From positions 1-64,000 of the forward strand of contig JANXYO010000069.1 in NCBI GenBank assembly GCA_025356015.1: a stretch of DNA of 64,000 nucleotides, read 5' to 3'. The DNA is from Spirochaetaceae bacterium (GTDB lineage: Bacteria > Spirochaetota > Spirochaetia > Treponematales > Rectinemataceae). Both the position numbers and the translations under genes were made by a program. Below are positions 39,000-49,600 of this stretch, one piece after another; position 1 is the stretch's first letter; every line of letters begins with the position of its first letter. The notes under the pieces are model-generated. The model saw only the letters and a list, made by a program, of their open reading frames with translations. It ran no database searches and was not told where the DNA came from.

Positions 39000-41900
39000 G
39001 CTTTTCTCCTCGTGCGATAAGCAATTCACTATCCATGGACATCACTTCCTTGAGTCTGTCGAAAGCGGACTTGAGCCCGCCCAGCTTGTCCTTCACAAAG
39101 CCCAGCTCCCCTGCCCTCGCCGCCATCTCCATCTCAAGCGCCAGGGCCTTTAGGACCTCCCCGCCGACATTCGCCGAGGCTCCCTTTATGCTGTGGCACA
39201 CGCGCTCGGCCGCGGGGCCGTCACCGGCGTCCAGGCTTTCGCCAAGGGCGAGGATCTGCCTGGGGATGTCCTCGATGAAGCAGTCGCCGATCGTGCGGGC
39301 AAGTGCCCCGTCCTCCATGAGGCGGGAGAGCATGCCGCTCTTGTCCCACACGGGAGCTTCGGCTCCCGCTGGCTTGCCGTCCCCAGGAAGCCAGGTCTCA
39401 AGGGCCTCGGCCAGGGCTTGGGGCGATATCGGCTTCGACAGATAGTCGTTCATCCCCGCCTCGAGGCATTTCTCGCGGTCGCCCTGCATCGCGTGGGCTG
39501 TCATCGCGATGATGGGAATGCCGTGGTCGCGGACTGCGGAAAGGGGACTGCGGATGGTCCTCGTCGCCGTGTAGCCGTCCATCTCGGGCATCTGGACATC
39601 CATGAGGACCAGGTCGTAGTCCCCCCCTTCGAGCGCGCGCACCGACTCAAGACCGTTGGCCACGGCATCGGCGGCCAGCCCGAGCTTCCCGAGGAGGCCG
39701 AGGGCGACCTGCCGGTTGACGAGGTTGTCCTCGGCGAGGAGGATGCGGGCCTTCCCCTCGAGCCTGAGGCTCTGGCTCTCCCTGGCCATGTGGCGGGTCA
39801 CGATGGGACGGGGAAGGCCGCCCCCCCCCTTCTCGGCGAGGACCAGGGACAGCACGCCCTTGAGGTCCCTCTGGCGTATCGGCTTGGGGATGTAGGCCGC
39901 GAAACCCCGCTCCGAGAAGCGGCTGGCCTCTCCCCTGGTCCCCATCGAGGTCATGAGCACCAGATCTGTCCCGCCGAGTCGGGAGTCGGCGCGGATCGCC
40001 ACGCCCAGGGTCTCGCCGTCCATCCCCGGCATCCTCATGTCAACAAGGGCGACCCTGTAGGGATCGGCTTCCTGGACCGCCCGGAGCAGGGCATCGAGGG
40101 CCTGGGCACCGCTGGCGGCCTCGGTCGGGCGCATGCCCCAGGAGGCCAGGCGGGTCACGAGGATCTCGCGGCTGTTCGCGTTGTCATCTACGACGAGGGC
40201 GCGCACCGCCTTGAGGTCGGCATGCCTCGCGGTCTCGGCCCTTGGCCCACGGGCCTGCCTGCCCAGGGGCAGGGTGAACCAGAACTCCGATCCCCGGCCC
40301 TCCTCGCTGTTCACCCCGATCTCCCCACCCATCATCTCGACAAGCTGCTTCGAGATGGCAAGGCCCAGGCCTGTCCCGCCATACTGCCGCGTCGTAGAGG
40401 AATCGACCTGGCTGAACTTGTTGAAAAGCAGGCCCAGCTTCCCCGAGGGTATGCCGATGCCGGTGTCGCGCACCGCGAAGCGTATGAGGGCAGTCTCGGC
40501 CGTTTCGGAGACGAGCTCGGCCCGCACCGCCACGTCGCCCGAACTGCTGAACTTGACAGCATTGCCAACAAGGTTGTTGAGGACCTGGCGGAGCCTGCCA
40601 GGATCGCCCCGAAGCAGGACGGGGATGCCGGGGGACAGGGCGCACAGGAGCTCGAGGCCCTTGTCCTGGGCCCGGGAGGCGTGGCTTGCCGCAAAGTCGT
40701 CGAGCAGAATCGAGAGGTCGAAATCGAGGATCTCGAGCTCGAGCTTGCCCGCCTCGATCTTGGAGAAATCGAGGATGTCGTTGAGCAGGACCAGGAGGGA
40801 TTCGCCCGATGACTGGACGATCTCGGCATAGCGCCTCTGCTCATCGTCAAGCTTGCCGTCGAGGAGGAGGCCGATCATGCCGATCACCCCGTTCAGGGGC
40901 GTCCTGATCTCGTGGCTCATGGTCGCCAGGAACTGGGACTTCGCCCTATTGGCCTCCTCCGCCTTGACCGCCATCTCGTTGGCGACCGCCGTGGTGGCCT
41001 CGAGGTCGCAGGTGGTCTCGATCAGCCTCGCCTCGGATTCCTTGAGCTCGGTGATGTCGATGTCGGTGCCGAACATCATCTGCGGCCTGCCGTCGACCAC
41101 GCTTGCGCTGATCCTGCCCCGGTCCAGCAGCCAGACCCAGTGTCCGTCCTTGTGTCTCATCCGGAACTCGCATTCGTAGGCCGAGTCCTCTCCAGCGACG
41201 TGGCGGGTGATGTAGCGCACCAGGAGATTGGCCGCCTTGCTCCAGTCATCGGGATGGGTGAGGGCCTTTCTGGTCTTTTCACTCAGGGGCGAGAGCTCCT
41301 CCAGGGAATAGCCGAGGATGGCCGCCCAGGTCTCGTTGACGGCTGACTCTCCGGTCTGGAAGTTCCATTCCCATGTCCCGACCCTGGCGCCCTCGATGAT
41401 CCGATTGAGCCGCCAGCTGGCAGCAAGGAGGGCGGCCTCGGCATCCTTGCGGTCACTCACGTCGACCTGGGTGCCCCAGATCATCTTCAACAGGCCGCCC
41501 CGCATGATTCCAACCATGCTGCGGGACACCTGGACCACGTGTGCATCGGGAAGGATCGAGGTGGTCTCCTGCTTGACCACCCGGTAGCCGCGCTCGACGA
41601 ACTCGGCCAAGCTCCCGCGTTCCGCCTCGCAGGTCGCTGCGCCCAGGGCTTCCCTGAAGGTCATCCCGATGACGTCGTGATGCAGGCGGAAGCCATGCAT
41701 CTCGGCCCAGGCGATATTGCACTCGACGACGATGGCATGGTCCTCGATCATGGCGACCTGCTCCCCGACTGGAATGTCGAAGGGCACGTCCCGCCTGAGC
41801 TCGAGGCAGAAGATGCCCTGCTGGCTCTGCTGGATGAAGCCCTGGTACTTCTCCTCGCTGATCTGCAGTTTCCGGTGGGCATCGTGGAGCCTCTGGGCCA

Positions 41901-42261
41901 TCCTTATCGAGGCTATGAGAACGGCGAACTCCGATGACTTGAGCACATAGCCATAATTGGTGATTTCTTCTGTCCTGGACACCGTCTCGCTGTCGATGTG
42001 GCTGGTCAGGAAGATTATGGGGACTTCATGCTTTTCCAGGATGGCCCGTGCGACTTGGCAGCCGTCCATGCCGTTCCCAAGCTCGATCTCCATGAGGATG
42101 AGGTCGATCGAGTCCGCCCGGGAGAGGGCCATCTCGACCGCCTTCTCGCCCGTGTCGGCCAGCAGGACGGAATAGCCCTCGCCCACGAGGGCGAACGACT
42201 CGTTCGCGGCCAGTGGCTGATCCCCGTCAACGAGGAGGATGGTCTTTCCGGGACTTGGCAT
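38974..42261 (-). CDS. Multi-domain hybrid sensor histidine kinase
   Basis: 1,095 residues, cytoplasmic. Order: receiver 1 (about 5-125), PAS (about 135-270), PAS with PAC motif (about 280-410), HisKA with the phospho-His in [20 protein letters not shown], HATPase ([32 protein letters not shown]), receiver 2 ([14 protein letters not shown]), receiver 3 ([15 protein letters not shown]) and HPt ([13 protein letters not shown]). In receiver 1 the acceptor position is Glu58 ([15 protein letters not shown]) instead of Asp, so it cannot be phosphorylated normally. The remaining parts allow a full His-Asp-His-Asp relay to the overlapping CheY-like protein. No transmembrane helix is present, so it senses internal cues. 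Confidence 0.93.
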   Translation of the reverse strand: MPSPGKTILLVDGDQPLAANESFALVGEGYSVLLADTGEKAVEMALSRADSIDLILMEIELGNGMDGCQVARAILEKHEVPIIFLTSHIDSETVSRTEEITNYGYVLKSSEFAVLIASIRMAQRLHDAHRKLQISEEKYQGFIQQSQQGIFCLELRRDVPFDIPVGEQVAMIEDHAIVVECNIAWAEMHGFRLHHDVIGMTFREALGAATCEAERGSLAEFVERGYRVVKQETTSILPDAHVVQVSRSMVGIMRGGLLKMIWGTQVDVSDRKDAEAALLAASWRLNRIIEGARVGTWEWNFQTGESAVNETWAAILGYSLEELSPLSEKTRKALTHPDDWSKAANLLVRYITRHVAGEDSAYECEFRMRHKDGHWVWLLDRGRISASVVDGRPQMMFGTDIDITELKESEARLIETTCDLEATTAVANEMAVKAEEANRAKSQFLATMSHEIRTPLNGVIGMIGLLLDGKLDDEQRRYAEIVQSSGESLLVLLNDILDFSKIEAGKLELEILDFDLSILLDDFAASHASRAQDKGLELLCALSPGIPVLLRGDPGRLRQVLNNLVGNAVKFSSSGDVAVRAELVSETAETALIRFAVRDTGIGIPSGKLGLLFNKFSQVDSSTTRQYGGTGLGLAISKQLVEMMGGEIGVNSEEGRGSEFWFTLPLGRQARGPRAETARHADLKAVRALVVDDNANSREILVTRLASWGMRPTEAASGAQALDALLRAVQEADPYRVALVDMRMPGMDGETLGVAIRADSRLGGTDLVLMTSMGTRGEASRFSERGFAAYIPKPIRQRDLKGVLSLVLAEKGGGGLPRPIVTRHMARESQSLRLEGKARILLAEDNLVNRQVALGLLGKLGLAADAVANGLESVRALEGGDYDLVLMDVQMPEMDGYTATRTIRSPLSAVRDHGIPIIAMTAHAMQGDREKCLEAGMNDYLSKPISPQALAEALETWLPGDGKPAGAEAPVWDKSGMLSRLMEDGALARTIGDCFIEDIPRQILALGESLDAGDGPAAERVCHSIKGASANVGGEVLKALALEMEMAARAGELGFVKDKLGGLKSAFDRLKEVMSMDSELLIARGEKHEDADCRG

Positions 42262-42294
42262 GAAACCTCGCAGGGACGGGACTTCGTCGGTATT

Positions 42295-42322
42295 AGTATA
42301 GACGTTTTGTCGTCATTGCCAA
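42295..42322 (-). promoter_or_regulatory. Sigma70-type promoter for the hybrid kinase gene
   Basis: On the minus strand TTGGCA (42317-42322), 16 bases, then TATACT (42295-42300), 34 bases before the ATG at 42261. Confidence 0.55.
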
Positions 42323-42362
42323 GGTCGGCGCCGCCCCCCCTGCCTCCATTTCGCCTGATTCC

Positions 42363-42391
42363 TTGTCGCCATGCCGGGCCGGCACTAGAAT
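42363..42391 (+). promoter_or_regulatory. Candidate promoter for the exported propeller protein
   Basis: TTGTCG (42363-42368), 17 bases, then TAGAAT (42386-42391), 46 bases before ATG 42437 and divergent from the kinase promoter. Confidence 0.45.
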
Positions 42392-42436
42392 GTGCGGGTG
42401 GCCATAGGGATATCGGGCAATCGAAGGGGGTACTAC

Positions 42437-43921
42437 ATGAGGATGGTGGCTTTCGCCGGCTTGCTCTTGCTCTCGGTCCTCCCTGCCCTTGGCCTCCCGG
42501 TCTCCGTTTCGGAAGGGAGGCTCATTGTCCTCCCCCCCGGAGTCGACCCCGCAGCCGTCGCGATAGCGGCCGATGCCTCCCAAATCGCCTATCCGCTCGA
42601 GGACGGGGGCAAGGTCTCTGTTGTTCTCGACGGGAAGGTGGGAGAGCAATACGACAAGGTCGAGGGCCTCAGGTTCGTGGAGGGGGGAAGGCTCCTCAGC
42701 TATGTTGGCAGCCTCGCCGGGCGCTTCTATTTCGTCTGCGCAGACAGGAGAAGCGGCCCCTGGGACGAGGTGAAGCTGCCCGCATTCTGGAACGGTCCCG
42801 CCCCGAATCCGGCGGCCTTCATCGGAAGGTCCGGAGCCACGAGCTCCCTCGTGGTGGACGGGGCCGAGGGCCCGCGCTTCGAGGAGATCGCCACCGTCGC
42901 CGTCTCCACAGACGGAAGCTCCCTCGCCTATGTGGGCCGAACCGGCGGCATCTACAGTGTCATCTGGAATGCCAAGCGTTATGACTATCCCTCGAAGGTC
43001 GACTCCTTGAGCCTCGCCCGCTTCGGCGACGACCTGCACATAGCCTGGATACTCCACGAGAAAGGCCGTGAGTCCCTCGTGGTGGACGGGGTCAGAGGCC
43101 GCGGCTACGAAGCGATCGGCTCGTGCGTGGCCTTCGACAGCATCGGCGCCGCCAAGCCCCTTTATGCCTACGAGGCACGGACAGGAGACACGTGGCGCTA
43201 CGTCGTGGGCGATACCGAGACCCCGGCCTTTGACCAGGTCATGCTCGAGTCCCTCGTGCTCGCTTCCGACGGGAGGATCCTCGCCTACGCGACGCCATCC
43301 AAGGATGGCTGGTACCTGCGACGCGGCGGGGCCTTGGACGGGCCCTACATGGACATGTACTGCGCCTACCTCCTTCCCGACGGCAAGTCGCTCATCCTCT
43401 TCGCGGTGGACGCGACCGGGAATTCGGTGGTCGTCGTCGACGGGCGCGAAAAGGCACGCTACGACAACAACGGCCAATTCTACTTCCTGACTGATTTCCA
43501 TGCCCCCGACAAGTGGGCGGTGGCCGGAAAGAAAACCGGCCAGTGGTACATATTCTCCGACGCGGGAACAAGTCAGGCCTATGACGATATCCACCAGATC
43601 GCCTACGGAAGCGACGGGATCATCCATGTGGTCTCGGGCAAGGGCGGCAGCCTCTTCGTGGACTCTGGCGCCGACCGCTCCGGACCCTACGAGAACGCCG
43701 AGTTCCTGTGGATCGGCGGCTCCTCCCCCTATCTTGGCTTCGGCGGGACCACGGCGGCGGTCATGGTCAGGAAGCAGGGCAAGTACTCGATCCTCATCGG
43801 CTCGCAGTCCACGGCCGACTACGATCGCATACGCTTCTACGAGGGGGATGCCGAGGCCGCCTTCACCTTCTTCGGATTCAGGGGGCAGGAGGTCTGGAAG
43901 GGAATCGTCGCCCGGAAATAG
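42437..43921 (+). CDS. Exported beta-propeller-like protein of unknown function
   Basis: 494 residues. A signal peptide (MRMVAFAGLLLLSVLPALGL) is followed by at least seven loosely repeated units of about 45-60 residues. Each holds a strand pair ending in a turn such as VVLDGKVGEQYDKV, LVVDGAEGPRFEEI, LVVDGVRGRGYEAI or VVVDGREKARYDNN. The pattern (V-V-V-D-G-x-x-G-x-x-Y-D) is that of WG/WD40-like propellers in periplasmic or surface proteins. No catalytic motif or anchor is seen. ATG 42437 follows AAGGGGG. It stands alone between the sensory cluster and priA. A role in binding envelope or extracellular ligands is only a guess. Confidence 0.8.
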   Translation: MRMVAFAGLLLLSVLPALGLPVSVSEGRLIVLPPGVDPAAVAIAADASQIAYPLEDGGKVSVVLDGKVGEQYDKVEGLRFVEGGRLLSYVGSLAGRFYFVCADRRSGPWDEVKLPAFWNGPAPNPAAFIGRSGATSSLVVDGAEGPRFEEIATVAVSTDGSSLAYVGRTGGIYSVIWNAKRYDYPSKVDSLSLARFGDDLHIAWILHEKGRESLVVDGVRGRGYEAIGSCVAFDSIGAAKPLYAYEARTGDTWRYVVGDTETPAFDQVMLESLVLASDGRILAYATPSKDGWYLRRGGALDGPYMDMYCAYLLPDGKSLILFAVDATGNSVVVVDGREKARYDNNGQFYFLTDFHAPDKWAVAGKKTGQWYIFSDAGTSQAYDDIHQIAYGSDGIIHVVSGKGGSLFVDSGADRSGPYENAEFLWIGGSSPYLGFGGTTAAVMVRKQGKYSILIGSQSTADYDRIRFYEGDAEAAFTFFGFRGQEVWKGIVARK

Positions 43922-43942
43922 GCGCGCCGGATTCCCGCGCCA

Positions 43943-45940
43943 TTACAGGAGGGAGACCGGATCGACGTCGCTCTCGACGCGTACCGTCGTCGGCACCTGG
44001 TAGGCATCGAGGAGGGAGGAGACTGCCGAGTGCAGGGGGCCGAGCTCCTCGGCCCGCAGCAGGATCTGCCAGCGCGCCGTCCCCGCGATCATTCCCAGCG
44101 GACACTCGGCCGGACCCAGAAGCTCGGCCCCCGCAGGCAGGGAGGGAAGGGCCAGGGCCGCGAAGTCGGCCGCTGCGAGGGCGGCCTTCTCCTTGTTCTT
44201 CGAGCGGAACACGATGCGTATGATCCGCGTGTAGGGTGGAAAGCCGAGCTCCCTCCGCGCCTCGAGCTCGGCCTTGTAGAAGGCCGGGGCATCAAGGGCG
44301 GCGGCATAGCGGATGACGCCGGAGTCGGGCCTATAGGTCTGCACGATCACCTCGCCGTCCGGAGAGAAGCGCCCCGCCCTGCCTCCGACCTGGACGATGA
44401 GGGCGAAGGCCCGCTCCGATGCCCGAAAGTCCGGCAGGTTGAGCGTCGTGTCGGCGAGAACCACCCCCACGGTCTTCACCCTGGGGAAGTTGAGGCCCTT
44501 CGCCACCATCTGGGTCCCGAGGAGTATGTCGGCCCTGCCCTCCCTGAAGTCGGACAGGGCGGTCTCGAGCTCGCCCTTGCGCGAGGTCGAGTCGGCATCG
44601 AGGCGGACAAGCCTCATCTCGGGGAAGAGCCTGGCCGCCTCCTCCTCGACGCGCTCGGTGCCGAAGCCCGCCCAGCCCACGTCCAGGGAGCCGCAGGCGG
44701 GGCAGGAGGAGGGCGGGGGAGCGCGGAAGCCGCAGTAGTGGCAGACCAGGGTGTTGCGGTCCTTGTGGAAGGTGAGGGCCACCGAGCAGTGCTTGCAGCG
44801 TATCTCGTGGCCACAGGTCGAGCAGCGGAAGAAATAGGAGAAGCCGCGGCGGTTGAGGAAGAGGATCGACTGCCTGCCCTGGGCGTGGGAGGCCCTGACC
44901 GCCTGGGCCAGGCGGCGCGAGATGGGCCCTGTCTCCCTGCCCATGTCCACGACCTCGACCCTGGGCCTGGCCCCTCCGGAGAGCCGCTTCGTGAGGATGA
45001 GGCGCTCAATGTTGCCTTCCTCCATGAGGCGCCAGGCCTCGATGGAGGGGGTCGCGCTCCCCATGACAAGTCGGGCGCCCTCGAGGGCGCGGCGCTTCAT
45101 CGCCACCTGGCGGGCATGGTAGCGCGGGGCCGAGCCCGCCTTGTAGCTCGACTCGTGCTCCTCGTCGATGATGATGAGGCCCAGGCTCTGCACCGGGGCG
45201 AAGATGGCCCCCCTCGCGCCTATGGCGACAGTGGCCTCCCCCCGCCGCAGGCGCCGCCACTCGGCGAGGCGCTGCGAGGGAGTGAGCCTCGAGTGGAGGA
45301 CGGCGCACCTGTCCCCGAAGCGCGCCGTGGCGGCCTCCACGACCTGGCCCGTGAGGGCGATCTCCGGCACCAGGTAGATCACCCCCCTCCCCTCGGCCAG
45401 GGTAGCGTCGGCGGCGCGCAGGAAGACCTCGGTCTTCCCGGTCCCGGTGAGCCCGAAGAGGTAGGAAAGGCCCTTGGGCTCGCGCGTTATGCGCTCGAGA
45501 GCGAGGGCCTGCTCGTCCGAAAGCTCGAGCTCCCCCGAGAGCAGGGCGGGGTTGCCAAGGTCGAAGTCCTCTCCCTCGATGGTGGCCCGCTCGGCCTCGT
45601 CGCCCCCAGCGCTCCGGGCCGTCTCGCGCCTTCCCGAGGGCAGCATGGCTGCCAGGGCCTCCCCCTGGCCGCAGAAGTACATCCCCGCGAGCCAGCGCGC
45701 GAGCTCGACCGTGCCCGAGTCGAAGAGGCCCTCCTTGTCGATGGTCCGCGTTATGCGCTTTATGCTTGTCTCGCCGAGGTCGCTCTGTTCGAGCTCGCCC
45801 ACCACGAAGCCCGTGGCCTCCCTGCGGCCAAAGGGCGCGAGGACCCGGCGCCCTATCGAGGCGCTGCCCTTCTCGTCGTTGCGGTAGGTGAAGGCGCCCA
45901 GCCTGGGCAGGTCGAAGAGGACCTTGAGATACTCGGACAT
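43943..45940 (-). CDS. priA: Primosomal replication-restart helicase PriA
   Basis: 665 residues, cytoplasmic DNA helicase that reloads the replisome at stalled forks. An N-terminal DNA-binding domain is followed by Walker A in GLTGTGKTEVFLRA, IIIDEEHESSYK (DEEH box), GSATPSIEAW and LFLNRRGFSYFFRCSTCGH. Next are the two zinc-binding Cys clusters (CSTCGHEIRCKHC and CHYCGFRAPPPSSCPACG), helicase motifs V/VI (ILLGTQMVAKGLNFPRV, QVGGRAGR) and the C-terminal domain. It is slightly shorter than E. coli PriA, as is common outside proteobacteria. It starts three bases after the uracil-DNA glycosylase stop in a tightly packed operon. Confidence 0.97.
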   Translation of the reverse strand: MSEYLKVLFDLPRLGAFTYRNDEKGSASIGRRVLAPFGRREATGFVVGELEQSDLGETSIKRITRTIDKEGLFDSGTVELARWLAGMYFCGQGEALAAMLPSGRRETARSAGGDEAERATIEGEDFDLGNPALLSGELELSDEQALALERITREPKGLSYLFGLTGTGKTEVFLRAADATLAEGRGVIYLVPEIALTGQVVEAATARFGDRCAVLHSRLTPSQRLAEWRRLRRGEATVAIGARGAIFAPVQSLGLIIIDEEHESSYKAGSAPRYHARQVAMKRRALEGARLVMGSATPSIEAWRLMEEGNIERLILTKRLSGGARPRVEVVDMGRETGPISRRLAQAVRASHAQGRQSILFLNRRGFSYFFRCSTCGHEIRCKHCSVALTFHKDRNTLVCHYCGFRAPPPSSCPACGSLDVGWAGFGTERVEEEAARLFPEMRLVRLDADSTSRKGELETALSDFREGRADILLGTQMVAKGLNFPRVKTVGVVLADTTLNLPDFRASERAFALIVQVGGRAGRFSPDGEVIVQTYRPDSGVIRYAAALDAPAFYKAELEARRELGFPPYTRIIRIVFRSKNKEKAALAAADFAALALPSLPAGAELLGPAECPLGMIAGTARWQILLRAEELGPLHSAVSSLLDAYQVPTTVRVESDVDPVSLL

Positions 45941-45943
45941 CGG

Positions 45944-46693
45944 CTAGTCGCCGCTCGGGGCAGGGTCGCCGAGGAATTCACGGAGCTTCTTGAGGTCCTC
46001 CCATGCCGGGCGCTTGAGGGTATCGTCGCGCAGGAGGGCGCTCGGGTGGAAAGTGGCGATGAGGGGCAGGCCCTCGAAGGAGAGCCAGCGGCCGCGCAGG
46101 CGGTTGATGCCCTCCTTCCAGCCGGTGAGGGCCTGGGTCGCTACCCGCCCCACGCAGAGTATCACCCGGGGCTGGAGCACGGCGATCTGGCGCCGCAGGT
46201 AGAGGATGCAGGCCTCCACCTCGTCGGGCGCGGGGTCACGGTTCATCGGCGGCCTGCACTTGACGACGTTTGCGATGTAGCAGTTGGTCTCGCGGGAAAG
46301 CCCCACAGCGCCGAGCATGCGGTCGAGGAGCTTGCCCGCCGGTCCAACGAAGGGAAGGCCCTGGGCATCCTCCTCGGCCCCCGGTCCCTCCCCGACGACG
46401 AGGACATCGGGAGTCAGGGTACCCATGCCGCAGACGGCGCGGATCCGGCCCTCGCCGAGCCTGCACTTAGTGCAGCTCGTCACCTCGGCGCAGATTGCCG
46501 CGAGCTCCTCGGGACAGGCGTTCCTCGCTGTGCCCGCTTCCCTCCGGCCCGGCTGCCCGGGCGTGGCCGCAGGAGCGAGAGTCATCGGGCCGGAGAAATC
46601 AGGTTCCTGCCTTTCGACACGGATCCCGCCCGCCGACCAGTCCTCGAGGAGGGAAAGCTCCCGCCACAGCAGCCTGCGCTCGTCTTCCGTCAC
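45944..46693 (-). CDS. Family 4 (iron-sulfur) uracil-DNA glycosylase
   Basis: 249 residues, removes uracil from DNA. Family 4 signatures are GEGPGAEEDAQGLPFVGPAG (motif A) and HPSALLRDD (motif B). Fe-S ligands are in TSCTKCRLGEGR (CxxC), plus Cys in VVKCRPPMNRDP and ILCVGRVATQ. The N-terminal 60 residues are low-complexity. I start at GTG 46693, after AAGGAGAAGC, overlapping the cyclase stop by four bases (GTGA). Open codons further upstream in the same frame are the shadow of the cyclase gene. A thermophile-type UDG is common in spirochaetes. Confidence 0.93.
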   Translation of the reverse strand: MTEDERRLLWRELSLLEDWSAGGIRVERQEPDFSGPMTLAPAATPGQPGRREAGTARNACPEELAAICAEVTSCTKCRLGEGRIRAVCGMGTLTPDVLVVGEGPGAEEDAQGLPFVGPAGKLLDRMLGAVGLSRETNCYIANVVKCRPPMNRDPAPDEVEACILYLRRQIAVLQPRVILCVGRVATQALTGWKEGINRLRGRWLSFEGLPLIATFHPSALLRDDTLKRPAWEDLKKLREFLGDPAPSGD

Positions 46694-49600
46694 AGCTTCT
46701 CCTTGCCGGCGCCGAGCAGGTCGAGCGCTTCCTGGATCTTCCCGTAGGACCGTATGGAAAGGAAACCCGAGATGAGCCCCGCGATGCCGAGCCTCGACTT
46801 CTCCTCCTCGAGGAGCCTGAAGGCGACAGCCATGTTGCGCTCCGAGGACGCGGGATCGAGGAGCTTGGCCGCGAGGTAGTAGTACAGGATCACGTCCTTC
46901 GAGGGCAGGAGGTAGCCGGTGGTGAAGAAGTACGAGGCCTCGACCAGGAAGAAGCGCGAGCGCTCCTCGTTGCCGCGGTCGTGGGAGACCTCGGCAAGGA
47001 GGATGAGGAGGCTGAAGGTCGGCCAGTAGCAGGAGTGCCGCAGGCCCATGGTGAGGGCCTCGAGGGCCGTGGCCTCGGCCTTGCGCTGCTCCCCGGCGAG
47101 GAAGCGGCACAAGGCAAGGGTGCGCAGGGAGTCCACCCTCTCGAAGTCGTTGCGGATCTGGCCCGCGTAGAACTCGGCCTGCACGAAGCGGTCCCGCGCC
47201 TCCTCCTTGTCGCCGAAGAACACCGAGGCCAGGCCCAGGAGGGCATTGGCCTGGCTCACCGAGGACTCGGAGAGGGAGCCGATGGCGACAAGGCGCCTGG
47301 CGCATTCGCGCATCCCCTGGAAGTCGCAGAGCTGCCAGAGGGTCTTCACCTTGAGATCGAGGGCGAAGAAGAATGAGGAGTGCAGCTGGTCGGAGAGGTC
47401 GCGCAGGATGCGGTCGACCGAGGACAGGGCCTTCTCGTAGTCGCCGGTGAGGAGCTGGTACTCGGCCCTGGCTATCCAGGCCTCTGCCGGATCGCCGCCG
47501 GGGATCGCCTCGCACTGGCCGATGATCCGCCTCGCCTCGTCGAGCTCGTTGCGCATGACATAGGACTGGGCCACCGTGTGCAGGAGGCTCTGCACGCTGC
47601 GCGCACCTATGTCGGAGCGGCGGTAGTAGTACAGGGCCTTCTGCCCGGCGAAGATCGCCTTCTGGAAGGAATAGGTCATGTGGTTGTAGGCGCAGATCTG
47701 GTGGTAGGCGTAGCCCATGAGGGTAGCATCGCGGCGGATCACGGCAGTCCTCATGATGCGCTTGAGCACGGCCTCGGACTCCTCGATCTTGCCACCGTTG
47801 AAAAGCTGGGCGGCCTTCGTGATGAGGAGGCGGATGATGGCCTTGCCGTCCTCCTTGAGGCGGCGTATCAGGATGTCTATGTAGGGCAGCACCTCGTAGT
47901 TGTAGGTGCGGTCGGGGTCGTCGAAGAGGGCCTTCGCGGCCTCGGCATAGCGCTCGGCGCGCACGAGGTGGTGGATGAGGCGGATGCGGTGGGGCCTCTC
48001 CTGCCGCAAGAGGATGTCGGCGATCAGGCCGTGCAGGACGCGCTTGTTGTGGTTGAGGAGGCTCGAGTAGAGGGCCTTCTTGAACACGTCGAGGCGGAAG
48101 CAGAAACTCTCGTTCTCGCGCAGGAGGAGGCCGTCGGCCTCGAACTGGGCGAGGGCCTCGTCCACCCAGGGGGCCTCGGCCTCGCTCGCTCCCTGCAGGA
48201 AGCGCGCGTCGGAGGGGCTGAAGGAGTGAAGGAAGGCCGAGAGCCGCTTGGCGAGGTCGCGCCACTCGGGTGGGTAGCGCTCGAGGCTGGCGAGGAAAAT
48301 GTTCTGCACGGTCGCGGGGAGGAGAGACAGGTCGCGGTGCTTGCGCGCGTAGGCGGCGTACTCCCGCAGAAAGAGGGGATTGCCGCTGCTCAAGGAGAGG
48401 ATGCGCTGCAAACCCTCGGCCTCGGCCTCGGGCCAGTGGAATCGCACGAGGGCCTCCGACTCCTCGGCCGAGAGCGGCCCGAGGCGGATGGCCTTCAGGC
48501 CCTGGAAGACCTTTCGCAGCTCGGGCCCCATCTCGCGGCCCGCGAGGAGGAAGAAGGGCTTGATCCTGCCGTGCTTGAAGAAGTACTGGAAGAACTCTCG
48601 CGAGAGGCGGTCCATCGAGGCGGCGTTGTCGACGCAGACCACAATGGGATAGAGGTCGCCCGCATGGCGCTCGAGGACGGCCTCGAAGACGTCGTAGAGG
48701 GTCGCGATCGAGCTCGAGTCGGGGCTGCCGGGGTCGGCGCAGCAGGCTATCTCGGTGAAGCGCCCGGCGACCGCCTCGCCGATCCCTGGCAGGCCGGCGG
48801 CGGCCTGGGCGGCGCTCTCGCGGTCGACGGGGGAGTCGAGGCCGAGGTAGCCGAGCAGGACGTCGAGGATGACCGAGAAGCTGCCGGGGCGGAACTTCTG
48901 GGCCCGGGCCGAGAGGATGGGGGTGGTGAAGTCGGGGAACTGCCTGAGCTTCTCGAGGAAGGCTGTGATGACCCGGGTCTTGCCCGAGCCCGCCTCGCCC
49001 GAAAGGTAGAAGCCCGAGACCTCGTCGTAGCGGTTGCGGATGTAGGCCTTGAGCATCTCGTCGAGGAGCTCCCGGCGGCCCACGAGGGGGCTTGCGTCCC
49101 TCACCGCCCCTGAGACCTCGCCCTTCACCTGGTAGACGGTGACGGGCTCGGTCTTGCCCTTGGCCTCGATCCTGCGCGGTCCCTCGAACTCGAACTCCCC
49201 CTCGCACTTCTCCCTGACAGCCTCGGAGACGAAGACCGATCCGGGGGCGGCGGCGGCCTCGATGCGTTGGGCGACATTCATCGCGTGCCCCGTGACGACA
49301 TCGAACTCGCCCCTGCGTCCCGTCGTGACGAGGCCGATGTGGATGCCCGTGCGGAAGGAGATGTTTGGGATGCCGCCGCGGCCGACAAAGCGGCCCTGGA
49401 TGCTCGAGCGCTCGTTCTGGAGCCTTGTCTGGAACTCGAGGGCCGAACGGACGGCGCGGGATGGGTCGTCCTCGTGGAGCTCGCTCACGCCAAAGACGGC
49501 GACTAGGGCGTCGCCTATGTATTTCTCCACCTGGCCGCCGTAGCTTCGGATGATCTCCTCGAAGAGGCCGAAGATGCGGCCCATGAGCCCGTCCATCTCC

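Noticed and set aside
45944-49207. A 1,087-codon open frame on the minus strand covering the cyclase gene
   Set aside because: Only its last 249 codons (the uracil-DNA glycosylase) are protein-like. The rest is Arg/Pro/Gly-rich shadow of the cyclase gene in another frame, a GC-rich artefact.
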